From positions 62,001 to 126,000 of the forward strand of contig JASJDM010000023.1 in the NCBI GenBank assembly GCA_030065125.1: a stretch of DNA of 64,000 bases, in the 5' to 3' direction. The position numbers and the translations under genes were made by a program. The DNA comes from Lysobacterales bacterium. Its GTDB lineage: Bacteria > Pseudomonadota > Gammaproteobacteria > Xanthomonadales > SZUA-38. Shown here in pieces: positions 1 through 8,180 of the stretch; the first letter of the stretch is position 1, and every line of letters begins with the position of its first letter. The notes under the pieces are model-generated. The model was not told the DNA's origin. It did not search any database and saw only the letters and a list, made by a program, of their open reading frames with translations.

Positions 1-617
1 TCTACGAATCCCTGCATTTCTTCGATGACCTTGGTCACCGTGAACCGGGGCGGAATGATCCGCTGCTCTTCCCGGTACTTCAGTCCCTCCATGGCCTGGG
101 AAAACTTGGTTGGGATTTTGGTCAGACGGGTGATGTAGTTTTCGGCGTCACCCACGCTGTTGATGCGGTGGATATTGGTCATGAACGTCGGCATGCCGTT
201 CTGGATGCCGAACATCTGGTTCACCGGGTAGTTGTGGTAGTTGAAAGGAATGCCGTCGACCTGCTGCTGCAGGAAAAATTCCAGGATGTCATAAGACAGT
301 TTCTGGCCTTCGTCCAGCCCCTGGTAGTCGTAACTGCGCAGGGTCTCCAGAGTTTCCACCATCAGGGCCTGGTCCTCGCGGCCCTTGGCCATGGATGCAT
401 CGGCCAGGTCGTCGTTATGGAAGTTCAGGCCCACCGACTCCAGCACGCCCATGGACGACAGCATCTCGGGGTTGTCCAGTGCAAACTGCATCAGCGCCTT
501 ATTGAAAAACACGTTGATGCTGAAAGGGCGGAAGTAAATCACCTGCACCGCCAGGGCGACGGCAATCAGCAGGACCGAGCCGACGAGAATCCCGGTCCAC
601 TTGAACAGTCTTTTCAT
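1..617 (-). CDS. DUF885 family protein, N-terminal part (runs off the window)
   Basis: The reading frame opens at ATG 617 and stays open to base 1, giving the first 205 residues. Residues 4-25 form a signal peptide or membrane anchor (MKRLFKWTGILVGSVLL). The segment around residues 130-205 contains SYDILEFFL, NQMFGIQNGMP and IPPRFTVTKVI, which is the pattern I know from DUF885 proteins, a family of predicted periplasmic or lipoprotein peptidases related to zinc-dependent carboxypeptidases. The predicted catalytic region lies beyond the edge, so activity cannot be judged. The 106-base gap to the next gene on the same strand contains only a five-base-pair GGCCG/CGGCC stem at 649-661. Confident in family, not in function. 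Confidence 0.8.
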   Translation of the reverse strand, partial: MKRLFKWTGILVGSVLLIAVALAVQVIYFRPFSINVFFNKALMQFALDNPEMLSSMGVLESVGLNFHNDDLADASMAKGREDQALMVETLETLRSYDYQGLDEGQKLSYDILEFFLQQQVDGIPFNYHNYPVNQMFGIQNGMPTFMTNIHRINSVGDAENYITRLTKIPTKFSQAMEGLKYREEQRIIPPRFTVTKVIEEMQGFV

Positions 618-723
618 GATTTTGGTCTCTTGCAGTCTGGCGGACTCAGGCCGAATCGGCCGGGCCTTGAGTGCAGGGTAGTGCTGTCCCGGCTGAGGCG
701 CATCTGACAAAAGCTGGGCAGTC

Positions 724-2763
724 TCACTGCAGGAAGCGCTTCAGCCACTGGTTGACTTCCTGGTGCCAGCGCACTGAGTTGTGGGGTTTCAGCACCCAGT
801 GGTTTTCATCCGGGAAGTACAGGAATCGACTTTCGATGCCCCGTCGCTGCAGCGCGGTGAAGGCGGCAATACCCTGGGTGACGGGGACCCGGTAATCCAG
901 CTCGCCATGGATCACCAGCATGGGGGTTTGCCAGCGGTCGACAAAGCGGGCCGGGTTGTGTTTTTCATAGGCCTCGGGGCTTTGGTAGTAGGGGCCATCG
1001 TGTTCCCACTCGGGAAACCAGAGTTCCTCGGTGGTGTAGTACATGGAGCGCTGATCGAACACGCCGTCGTGGTTCACCAGGCAGCGGAACCGGTCCGGCC
1101 ACTGGCCGGCGATCCAGTTGATCATGTACCCGCCGTAGGACGCACCCAGCGCGCACACCCGGTCACCGTCCAGGAATTCAAACTGGTCCAGCGCCGCGGC
1201 CAGACCAAGCTTCAGGTCTTCCAGGGGTTTGCCGCCCCAGTCGCCGGAAATGCTGTCGGTGAATTCCTGGCCGTAGCCGGTGGAGCCGTGGAAATCGATC
1301 ATGACCGCGGCAAATCCCTGGCCGGCGTAGGTCTGCGGGTTCCAGCGATAGTGGAAATGGTTGGAGAAGCTGCCCTGGGGCCCGCCATGAATCAGGAACG
1401 CTACCGGGTAGCGCTTGCCCCGCTCAAAGTCTGTCGGCTTGACCAGCCACCCATACACCGTGGCGTTGCCGGCGCCCTTGAACGAGAACTGCTGGAAGTC
1501 ACCCAGCGCAACATTCTCCAGGCTGGCCTGTCCCAGCCGGGTCAGCTGTCGGGGGCTGGACCCACGGACGTCGGTGGCCCAGAGCTCTGAGGGTGAGCCA
1601 AGGTCGTCCCGGGCGAACACCACGGTGTCCCCGGCGGCGTCAACGGCGCTGACGTACCCGCTGTCGATAATTTTCTGCGGCAGCTCCTCAGATCCGGCGT
1701 CCAGGGACAGCCGCCACAGGGTCTTGTGGCCGGTGTCCTGGGCGTTCATCAACAGCTGCCTGCCGTCGGAAGCCAGGGTCATGCCGGATGGGGAGTAGTC
1801 CCAGTCAGCGGTCAGGGAGCGGGTTTGTCCGCTGGCCAGGTCCTTCAGCATGACCTGGAAACGGTCGGCCTCGAACCCGGGCCGGGACATGGCCAGGTAG
1901 ACCAGGCTTTTACCGTCGGGCGTCACCACTGGCGCTGTGTCCCAGGCGGCGTTGTCAGCAGTCAGGTTTTCCGGCTGGCCGTTTCCGTCCATGGTGGCAC
2001 GGTACAGGTCAAAGTTGGTGGAGGTGGGTTCAGCGGCGTTGCGCAGTCTGGCAGCGAAAACCAGGGTCTGTCCATCCGGCGTGATGCTGTATTCGCCTGA
2101 CCCGCCCCAGACCCGTGAGGGCACGTCAGCGTCCAGCCGGGTCAGGCGGGCAGGTGTGCCTTCAGCAACGCCGTCACCGTTCAGCGCAATGCCGAACAGC
2201 TGGGACCGGCGCTGGTCGAGCCAGTGATCCCAGTGGCGCATGAACAGCTGGTCATAGGCCTGAGCGGTGACCTTCGACTGCTCAGCCTGGTCCAGCCGCT
2301 CGGCACTGCACTTCAGGGTGTCGCAATCCAGGTAAACCGACAGCGACACCACCAGCCGGTCGCCGGTGGGTGAAAGCTTGAAGCTGCCCACGTCCAGGGG
2401 CAGCTCGGTGACCTGCCGCGCTTCACCACCCGAGATGGCGATGCGCCAGACCTGGCTGGAGCCGCTGCGGGACGAGAGAAACAGCACGTCACGGCCGTCC
2501 GGGCTCCAGGCCGGGCTGGTGTCGCTGGCGTCGTGGGTGGTGAGCTGGCGCGTTGCGCTGCCGTTGAGATTGCTGATCCATAGATCGTGGCGGCCGCGAT
2601 CCGCGTCCATGTCCGTGGTCCGCAGGGTGTAGACCACCGCATCACCGGCAGGGGACAGCACCGGTGCGCCCACCCGCGGTATGCGTACCAGGTGGTCCGC
2701 GGTGAATGAATCCGCGCCGGTGGCGGTGGCTGCGGCCAGCAGAATGCCTGCTTGCAAGATCAT
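724..2763 (-). CDS. Secreted S9 family (prolyl oligopeptidase type) peptidase
   Basis: Serine peptidase expected to release dipeptides or acyl-amino acids from short peptides in the periplasm or outside the cell. The N-terminal part carries TolB/WD40-like propeller repeats (residues 20-400), including SPDGRDVLFLSS. The C-terminal alpha/beta hydrolase domain has the triad Ser542 (GASYGGY), Asp623 (GELDYRV) and His655 (DENHW), plus the oxyanion strip HGGPQGSF. I chose ATG 2763 over the in-frame ATG 2799, which overlaps the upstream stop, because GAGGAC lies 7 bases before 2763 and the signal peptide (MILQAGILLAAATATG) then starts at residue 1. The length of 679 aa is normal for S9C. Probably the last gene of a transcript with the two upstream cupins. 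Confidence 0.9.
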   Translation of the reverse strand: MILQAGILLAAATATGADSFTADHLVRIPRVGAPVLSPAGDAVVYTLRTTDMDADRGRHDLWISNLNGSATRQLTTHDASDTSPAWSPDGRDVLFLSSRSGSSQVWRIAISGGEARQVTELPLDVGSFKLSPTGDRLVVSLSVYLDCDTLKCSAERLDQAEQSKVTAQAYDQLFMRHWDHWLDQRRSQLFGIALNGDGVAEGTPARLTRLDADVPSRVWGGSGEYSITPDGQTLVFAARLRNAAEPTSTNFDLYRATMDGNGQPENLTADNAAWDTAPVVTPDGKSLVYLAMSRPGFEADRFQVMLKDLASGQTRSLTADWDYSPSGMTLASDGRQLLMNAQDTGHKTLWRLSLDAGSEELPQKIIDSGYVSAVDAAGDTVVFARDDLGSPSELWATDVRGSSPRQLTRLGQASLENVALGDFQQFSFKGAGNATVYGWLVKPTDFERGKRYPVAFLIHGGPQGSFSNHFHYRWNPQTYAGQGFAAVMIDFHGSTGYGQEFTDSISGDWGGKPLEDLKLGLAAALDQFEFLDGDRVCALGASYGGYMINWIAGQWPDRFRCLVNHDGVFDQRSMYYTTEELWFPEWEHDGPYYQSPEAYEKHNPARFVDRWQTPMLVIHGELDYRVPVTQGIAAFTALQRRGIESRFLYFPDENHWVLKPHNSVRWHQEVNQWLKRFLQ

Positions 2764-2798
2764 GATGAAAGTCCTCGATTTGGTGTTGTGCGCCTGCA

Positions 2799-3269
2799 TT
2801 ACTTGGCCAATGGCTCCAGGTGCCGCGTCTCCACGGATTCCCGCTGGCCGCTTAAAATGTATATTCGCCGCTTGATCCGGGGATAGTTGCCCACGTCCAC
2901 CTCCGGACGGCCGCCCCCCATCAGGTAGACCAGGTCATCGTCCCCGGTGTTTTTCATGGAGTGATAGGCCCCTCGCGCCGGGAATCCCACGAAATCTCCC
3001 GCGGCCAGAGGGTGCTCGTCATCGTCCAGGTAGAGCGTGCAGCTGCCGCTGAGGATGTAGACAAATTCGTCGGAATACTCGTGATTGTGGTGCTGGGTCG
3101 TTTCGTCACCGGGTTCGATGCGGACCAGGTGGAGCCCGAGGGTGGAAAGACCGGCCAGGTCACCCAGCGACCGGGTGTGGCGAATGGCCTTGGCGTTGAA
3201 CGGGTGGACGAAGCGCTTTTCCGGCAGTTTGTCGATGGTTGCTGCTTTCAGTATCCCGTTTTCCGCCAT
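2799..3269 (-). CDS. Cupin domain protein (first of a pair)
   Basis: A 156-residue single-domain cupin. The first cupin motif is visible as HHNHEYSDEFVYILSG (metal ligands His-His-Glu), followed by AAGDFVGFPARGAYHSM, which supplies the fourth His. The C-terminal tail RPEVDVGNYPRIKRR is typical of cupins annotated as mannose-6-phosphate isomerase-like, but the substrate is unknown. It starts 2 bases after the stop of the other cupin and its own stop overlaps an ATG of the S9 peptidase by one base, so the three genes look co-transcribed. Two adjacent cupins of different subfamilies suggest handling of the same small molecule, but nothing here identifies it. Confidence 0.85.
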   Translation of the reverse strand: MAENGILKAATIDKLPEKRFVHPFNAKAIRHTRSLGDLAGLSTLGLHLVRIEPGDETTQHHNHEYSDEFVYILSGSCTLYLDDDEHPLAAGDFVGFPARGAYHSMKNTGDDDLVYLMGGGRPEVDVGNYPRIKRRIYILSGQRESVETRHLEPLAK

Positions 3270-3271
3270 GA

Positions 3272-3640
3272 TCAGACTTCTCCCAGCTGTTGCGCGATGG
3301 ACCGGGTTTGCGACGTGACCTTGTCACCGGTGTGCCGGGTGGTGACCGTCTCGATCAGGGCAATCCAGCATTCGTCCTGCGCCACGGGATTGTGCAGCAC
3401 GCCCCGGGGCACCACGTGGAAATCGCCTTCCTCCAGCCGGACGCTGTGGTCCTCGTACTGGATCTCCAGGCTGCCCCGCACCACGTAAAACAGTTCGTCT
3501 TCAGCATCATGCTGATGCCAGGTGAATTCACCCTTGAGCTTGGCCACCTTGACGTACTGGTCGTTGACCTGGCCAACCACACGGGGTGACCAGAAGTCTG
3601 TCACCTGCTCCAGTTCCCGGACAAAATTCACTGCCGTCAT
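3272..3640 (-). CDS. Cupin domain protein (second of a pair)
   Basis: A 122-residue one-domain cupin. Motif 1 is HQHDAEDELFYVVRGSLEI, with two His and a Glu in metal-ligand positions. Motif 2 is LEEGDFHVVPRGVLHNP, with the last His ligand. This arrangement is common in small stand-alone cupins of unknown substrate. The start ATG 3640 is preceded by GGAGGGG. It is the first gene of the cupin-cupin-S9 peptidase run and faces the DUF3034 gene across a 137-base divergent gap. That gap contains no promoter I would assign with confidence. Confidence 0.85.
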   Translation of the reverse strand: MTAVNFVRELEQVTDFWSPRVVGQVNDQYVKVAKLKGEFTWHQHDAEDELFYVVRGSLEIQYEDHSVRLEEGDFHVVPRGVLHNPVAQDECWIALIETVTTRHTGDKVTSQTRSIAQQLGEV

Positions 3641-3777
3641 GGGCCCCTCCGGCGAAAAAGCAGCATTTTACTCTCAGGCGGGCCGGGCTGCCCATGGGCC
3701 CGTTGGGAAATTTTCCTGTATTTGTTGCCGGCTTGGACTAATATCTTCGCTGGCGCTGCAGCAGGCTGATAATCGCG

Positions 3778-4620
3778 ATGAATCGTTGGGTTCCTGTGGT
3801 AATCCTGTGTGCCCTGGCCCCGGTAGTGGCAGCGGCCCAGGGTGGGTTGCTGGCCACCTCCGCCGCCAGTTCCATTGAGGGCGGTGCCGGGGGTGGGTTG
3901 AGCCCCTGGGCGGTACTGACCGGGTATGCAACCCGGGACGAACTTGGCGGCAGTGCCTTTGCCACCCACCTGGACACGGGGGATTACTCGCTCACCACGG
4001 CGGGCGCCGCGGTGAATTTCCGGAATCGCGTTGAATTGTCCGCTGCACGCCAGTCGCTGGATGTGTCTGTGCTGGGGGCCGCCGTCGACGAACTGGAACA
4101 GACCGTGGTCAGCGCCAAGCTCAAGCTCACCGGTGACCTGGTTTACGGGCCCTGGCCCCAGACCACCCTGGGCATCCAGTACAAGGACCACGGCCAAGCC
4201 GATATTGTCACGGCGCTGGGTGCGGCAGAAGCCAGCGGCACCGATATCTATCTGTCCTCCACCCGCCTGATCCTGGACGGCCTGTTCGGGCGCAGCACCC
4301 TCATTTCCGGAACGGTGCGTGCCACCGCGGCGAACCAGGCGGGTCTGCTGGGATTTGGTAACGCGGCAGGGGATTCACGGGAGCTGGTGTTCGAAGCCGC
4401 CCTGGGCGTATTCCTGACCCGGGAGTGGCTGCTGGCCGGGGAATACCGGGAGAAACCCGATCAGTTGAGTTTTGCCGGGGAGGACCACTGGCGTGACGTG
4501 TTCCTGGCCTGGTTCCCCAACAAGACCTGGTCTGCCGTGGCTGCCTGGGTTGACCTGGGCGACATCGCCGGGCGTCCTGACCAGGAAGCCTGGTACCTGT
4601 CGGTGCAGGTGAGCTTCTGA
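3778..4620 (+). CDS. DUF3034 family outer-membrane-like protein
   Basis: A 280-residue exported protein with a signal peptide ending near Ala20 (VVAAAQ|GGLL). The mature start GGLLATSAASSIEGGAGGG, the later GYATRDELGGSAF and the alternating beta pattern ending in LSVQVSF (terminal Phe) match DUF3034 proteins, predicted to be outer-membrane beta-barrels. The function of the family is not established. The stop overlaps by one base (TGATG) the start of the lipoprotein truncated haemoglobin, so the two are almost certainly made together. A barrel paired with a haem or redox lipoprotein suggests a role with a small diffusible ligand; this is inference. Confidence 0.8.
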   Translation: MNRWVPVVILCALAPVVAAAQGGLLATSAASSIEGGAGGGLSPWAVLTGYATRDELGGSAFATHLDTGDYSLTTAGAAVNFRNRVELSAARQSLDVSVLGAAVDELEQTVVSAKLKLTGDLVYGPWPQTTLGIQYKDHGQADIVTALGAAEASGTDIYLSSTRLILDGLFGRSTLISGTVRATAANQAGLLGFGNAAGDSRELVFEAALGVFLTREWLLAGEYREKPDQLSFAGEDHWRDVFLAWFPNKTWSAVAAWVDLGDIAGRPDQEAWYLSVQVSF

Positions 4621-5042
4621 TGGCGCGGAGTACCTGGCGATTGCTGCTGTCCCTGCTGCTGGCAGGTTGTGCCGCCGGGCCGCCCCAGGGCAACCTGTAT
4701 CGTGACCTGGGTGGAGAGCCGGGCATCGCTGCCATCGTGGACGGCGTGATCGTCAAGATCCAGGCCGACGAGGACGTCCAGGAGCTGTTCGAGGAAACCG
4801 ATTTTGATTTCTTCGGCGAAAAGCTCCGCCTGCAGCTGTGCGAAGTCGCCGACGGTCCCTGCGTCTACGACGGCCTCGACATGCAGAGCGCACACCTGAG
4901 CATGGACATCAGCGAGGCCGAGTTCAACAATTTTGTACAGGATCTGATCGACGTGCTGGATGGGCTCGGTGTTCCGCTTCCGGTGCAGAATCGGCTGCTG
5001 GCCCGGCTGACGCCAATGCGCCGGGAAATCATCTACCAGTAA
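4620..5042 (+). CDS. Group 1 truncated haemoglobin, lipoprotein form
   Basis: A 140-residue protein with a type II signal (LLLAGC, lipid-modified Cys17), so it should sit on a membrane and not in the cytoplasm. NLYRDLGGEPGIAAIV and the GP-x-x-Y-x-G-x-x-M-x-x-A-H stretch (residues 79-92) identify a group 1 truncated globin, with His92 as the proximal haem ligand. Aligned by eye with mycobacterial trHbN, the distal B9-B10 Phe-Tyr pair is Val43-Ile44 and the E11 Gln falls on Leu, which leaves an apolar distal pocket. That would weaken ligand stabilisation and argues for a role other than NO dioxygenation. Translation is coupled to the upstream DUF3034 gene. Confidence 0.8.
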   Translation: MARSTWRLLLSLLLAGCAAGPPQGNLYRDLGGEPGIAAIVDGVIVKIQADEDVQELFEETDFDFFGEKLRLQLCEVADGPCVYDGLDMQSAHLSMDISEAEFNNFVQDLIDVLDGLGVPLPVQNRLLARLTPMRREIIYQ

Positions 5043-5167
5043 GCACACCGAATCACCCGGAATCCGCGGTAAACGATTGTTTCTGCAATGCAAACCAATG
5101 TGGCAGGGCCGCCAGCGCCGACTCCCGCCATGGGATAATTCAGCCATCAGAACTTGGAGTACATGCG

Positions 5168-5545
5168 ATGCGATTCGCGTTGATGGCCGTGCTGACGGGA
5201 TTGTTGCTGGCACTGTGCCTGTGGACTGTGGCTACCCACGCGCCCCGGATCGAAGCCGGCGTCAGCCAGGCTGCCAGCCAGGCCCTGGCCGCCGCGGGCA
5301 ACGTGGCCGTACTGGTCGATGGACGGGATGTCACCGTGATCGGCCGCGTCCATCGAGGCTACGCTGACGCCGCGGTTCAATCAGCCATCGGCGACCTGGA
5401 GCAGTCGCTGTCCGGACTGTCCTCGGTGCGCCAGGTCGACAGCCGGTTTGACCTGGTCATGGCACCGGCCCCTTCCGCTTCGCCGGAAAGATCGGACCGC
5501 GATCTCACCGCCCTTGAGTGGGACTTTTTCCTGGGAGTGCTGTAA
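5168..5545 (+). CDS. Small exported BON-domain-like protein
   Basis: A 125-residue protein beginning MRFALMAVLTGLLLALCLW, a signal anchor or uncleaved signal. Residues 40-95 (VLVDGRDVTVIGRVH, then AIGDLEQSLSGLSSVRQVDSRFDLV) look like one BON domain, a fold found in OsmY and in OmpA-family N-termini that binds phospholipid or peptidoglycan. ATG 5168 was chosen because GGAG lies 8 bases upstream; the reading frame extends further 5' but over the haemoglobin gene. Similar proteins often sit just upstream of an OmpA gene. Here the partner is a 62-residue membrane protein that overlaps by one base. Confidence 0.65.
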   Translation: MRFALMAVLTGLLLALCLWTVATHAPRIEAGVSQAASQALAAAGNVAVLVDGRDVTVIGRVHRGYADAAVQSAIGDLEQSLSGLSSVRQVDSRFDLVMAPAPSASPERSDRDLTALEWDFFLGVL

Positions 5546-5733
5546 TGACTTACCTGGTTGGAGAAATCATCTTCTCCCTGGTGCTGGCCGCGGCCATTGG
5601 CGGCATCGTCGGCTGGCTGGCATGCCAGTGGACCGTCGCAGCCCGACTGGAGGCCGATCTGGAAGAGATCCGTGGCGCCCTGTTCACCCGGGAAGCCGAA
5701 ATCAACCAGCTGCGCTCGGAGCACAACATCTGA
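5545..5733 (+). CDS. Small single-pass membrane protein
   Basis: A 62-residue protein. Residues 4-31 are one long hydrophobic helix (TYLVGEIIFSLVLAAAIGG), followed by a charged, probably coiled segment (ARLEADLEEIRGALFTREAE). The start ATG overlaps the stop of the BON-like gene by one base (TAATG), so the two are translationally coupled and probably act together at the inner membrane. I do not recognise the family. The tail resembles the YhcB/LapA style of short membrane-anchored coiled coils, but that is only a visual likeness. Confidence 0.55.
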   Translation: MTYLVGEIIFSLVLAAAIGGIVGWLACQWTVAARLEADLEEIRGALFTREAEINQLRSEHNI

Positions 5734-5745
5734 GGCGAGGCGCTG

Positions 5746-7002
5746 TCACCCGCCGGGACCAAGCTTGGTCATGACCCGGCGAATGTCATCCAGCTGTTCC
5801 CCTTGCGCGCCCCGGGCAATGGCGTCTATCAGCAGCGATCTGGCCCGGTCGGTTTGGGCATAGCGGTCAATCAGCAGATCGGCCGCGGCGACTGACATGT
5901 CCACCGAGCGGCGGTAGCGCGGGAAGTTTCGGACAAAGCTCTCGCACAGGGACACCGCCAGCTCATACTGTCCCCGATTCATCGCCAGCTGGATGAGTTG
6001 ATCGTCAGCGTCCAGCTCGCCGATGGCAAATGCGCCATCGGATGTAACGCAGTCCCGAGCTGTGATCAACGCGACATCCGGTCGGTCTTCGTCCAGGCAG
6101 CGCTTGATCAGGCGCCGTCCCTGGGCCAGCACCTGTTCTGCCCGGCCGGCGCGAATTTCCAGGTCCAGCAGATACCGGTGGACTTCCAGCGGTGCATACA
6201 GGTCCTTCAGCTCATCCGCCAGGAACCGGGCGGCGGCTTCGATGCCGTCTTCGCGCTCGCGGATCTTCGCTACACGGATGAACTCATGCTCGGCAGGTTC
6301 CGACTTTTTTAACCCAACGGTCTCCAGGTCCGCTGCAAAAGCCGCGTTGATGCCGAGTTTCTCGCCGTGGGTAAAGGCTGCCGCACCCAGCAGGGTAAGA
6401 GCCAGCGCGACCCCCACCATCAGGCAATAGCTCATGACGGCCACACCCATCAACTGGGATCCCCCCAGGACCCAGCGGCCGCCGTTGAAAGCGGCCCAGA
6501 TGACCAGGGTGCAGCACACCAGGGTGAGCCAGTAATGCAAACCCATGGCGCCCATGACCCGCAGGATGTCGGCCGGATTCAGTGCCGGGGCCAGCCGGTC
6601 CGTGGTGCCCACAATCAGTGCGGACGCGGGAACCCAGAACATCACCAGGGGGTACAGCAGCCAGCTGGTATGGGTCGTGGGAAAGACTTCCAGCCAGTAC
6701 AGCAGGGCCAGGGGTACGGCCAGCACCAGCAGGAAACGCATTCCCATGCCCATGCCGGCGGTGTAGCTCACGTTGCGGGAAAACTCACTGTCCCCGACAG
6801 AAATGCCCCGCATCTTGGTGAACGCGAAGCCAAAGAAGAAAGCGTAAAAGACCAGCGCGAGCAGCTCACGGATTATGGGAAAAAGCCCCATAGAGGCCAT
6901 CCAGGCGTAAAAGGCCGGAACAACAGGTACCAGGACCATCCACAGGTCCAGGCTGGCCACGCCGCGCCGCAGCACCACGGGGAACCCGGCGGTGCCGTTC
7001 AA
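5746..7002 (-). CDS. Multi-pass membrane protein with TPR-like cytoplasmic tail
   Basis: A 418-residue protein. The N-terminal half has about six hydrophobic segments (around residues 20-40, 45-60, 85-110, 115-135, 150-175 and 190-215). The C-terminal 200 residues are helical and repeat-like (AARFLADELKDLYAP, AEQVLAQGRRLIKRCL, ELAVSLCESFVRNFP), as in tetratricopeptide repeats. The start is a TTG that overlaps the TGA of the MerB-like gene by four bases (TTGA), which implies translational coupling. Function unknown; the tail suggests a protein-docking platform at the membrane. The GTG at about residue 9 is an alternative start. Confidence 0.65.
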   Translation of the reverse strand: MNGTAGFPVVLRRGVASLDLWMVLVPVVPAFYAWMASMGLFPIIRELLALVFYAFFFGFAFTKMRGISVGDSEFSRNVSYTAGMGMGMRFLLVLAVPLALLYWLEVFPTTHTSWLLYPLVMFWVPASALIVGTTDRLAPALNPADILRVMGAMGLHYWLTLVCCTLVIWAAFNGGRWVLGGSQLMGVAVMSYCLMVGVALALTLLGAAAFTHGEKLGINAAFAADLETVGLKKSEPAEHEFIRVAKIREREDGIEAAARFLADELKDLYAPLEVHRYLLDLEIRAGRAEQVLAQGRRLIKRCLDEDRPDVALITARDCVTSDGAFAIGELDADDQLIQLAMNRGQYELAVSLCESFVRNFPRYRRSVDMSVAAADLLIDRYAQTDRARSLLIDAIARGAQGEQLDDIRRVMTKLGPGG

Positions 7003-7688
7003 AACCGTTCCCCGGCTTCGGGCAGTTGCCAGATGGGGCCAGTCAGCCCGTGCCGCTCAAACAGCTTGCGGGCCTGGCCCACTGTCCATTTCCGCCAGTC
7101 TGGAGACAGGTGCCGGCCGTACCAGTCCCGGGCAAATTCCCAGGCCGCCAGTACCGGCAGCACGTCTCCCCGGGCCAGGCGATGTCGGCGGCACCACTGG
7201 TCAACGGCGGATTCGCTGTCGAACACCAGCATGGTGCTGCAGGTGTAGACGACGTTGTCCCAGGCCTTGCTCATGGGCACCGGGAAATGCACCAGCAGGT
7301 CTGACGCCCGCAGTTGGCCGTCGCGGACATGCAGTGTGACCTGGCCTGCGTTGGCGCCCAGGGTGGTGGTGATGCTCAGTTCGCGGTCGAGCAGGGCGGC
7401 TGCGCCCAGGGCACACCAGGCACAGTTGCCCCACCATTCCATGCCGTCGAGATCTCGCAGCAGGAACGGGGTGGGGGCGGTACTGAAGGGGTGGATGATC
7501 CAGACCTCGTCGGAGCCAGGGTGCAGCACCACGCCATGCTCCGCCGCCAGGGCCCGCAGCGCGACGCGAACAGCGGCCTCGTCCGAATCGCTCCACGTGG
7601 CCATTTCCGCTACGGATGGGGCAAAGCCGTTTCGGATCAGCTCAGTGAGAATATGATGATGCAGCGGTCCCGCATCGATGCCAGTCAT
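6999..7688 (-). CDS. MerB-like protein (organomercurial lyase fold), catalytic Asp replaced
   Basis: A 229-residue protein with an N-terminal winged-helix-like region (residues 20-65) and a C-terminal domain matching alkylmercury lyases: HPFSTAPTPF, WWGNCAWCALG and VVYTCSTMLVFDSESAVDQW. In MerB the Hg-C bond is cut by Cys96, Asp99 and Cys159. Here Cys92 and Cys150 fall on the two cysteines, but the Asp position is Gly95 (AWCALG against AWCALD). Cys89 is an extra thiol nearby. No merR, merA, merP or merT is in the window, so a mercury operon is not supported. It may bind metal or be a reduced-activity relative. It is followed at a TTGA overlap by a membrane protein. Confidence 0.75.
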   Translation of the reverse strand: MTGIDAGPLHHHILTELIRNGFAPSVAEMATWSDSDEAAVRVALRALAAEHGVVLHPGSDEVWIIHPFSTAPTPFLLRDLDGMEWWGNCAWCALGAAALLDRELSITTTLGANAGQVTLHVRDGQLRASDLLVHFPVPMSKAWDNVVYTCSTMLVFDSESAVDQWCRRHRLARGDVLPVLAAWEFARDWYGRHLSPDWRKWTVGQARKLFERHGLTGPIWQLPEAGERF

Positions 7689-7787
7689 GGGTAAGCCAGG
7701 AGAACGGGGATATCCGGCAGTCTATCATCGCCGTGCGGGATCCGACGGAAATGTGCGGACCCGTGGAGATATGATGGAGAGCCTGCG

Positions 7788-8117
7788 ATGAAAACCGACC
7801 CGGAAACCTTGAAGAGCCTGGCGCTGGCGCTGCCAGAGGCAGAAACAAAGCCGCATTTCGACCGCTTGTCATTTCGGGTAGGGAACAAAATATTTGCCAC
7901 CCTGGCAGAGGCAGACGGAGAAGCCGTGGTCAAGCTTACGCTGGCGGACCAGTCGGCCCTGGTGGGCAGCGACCCGGAGACCTTTTTCCTCCCGGGCTGG
8001 TCCCACCAGGGCTGGACCGGGATCCGGCTGGACCGTATCGCGCCATCCACTCTGCAGGACCTGCTGCGCCAGGCCTGGCGCAACGTAGCGCCGAAATCCC
8101 TGGTTGAAAAGCCATGA
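7788..8117 (+). CDS. MmcQ/YjbR family protein
   Basis: A 109-residue protein of the MmcQ/YjbR type. Diagnostic stretches are LALALPEAETKPHFDRLSF near the start, GNKIFATL, LADQSALVGSDPETF and the C-terminal APSTLQDLLRQAWRN. The family has a double-wing CyaY-like fold and is called DNA-binding by analogy, without a clear biochemical role. It is transcribed divergently from the MerB-like gene across 99 bases and lies 63 bases before the endonuclease VIII gene. Confidence 0.85.
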   Translation: MKTDPETLKSLALALPEAETKPHFDRLSFRVGNKIFATLAEADGEAVVKLTLADQSALVGSDPETFFLPGWSHQGWTGIRLDRIAPSTLQDLLRQAWRNVAPKSLVEKP

Positions 8118-8180
8118 CTTCACGCCGGGATCACGCCGGACTGGTTTACTTGTGCGCTCTGAGAAATGGAGAGTCATTGG

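Noticed and set aside
6999..7688. Functional mercury resistance locus
   Set aside because: Only one mer-like gene, catalytic Asp replaced, no merA/P/T/R nearby.
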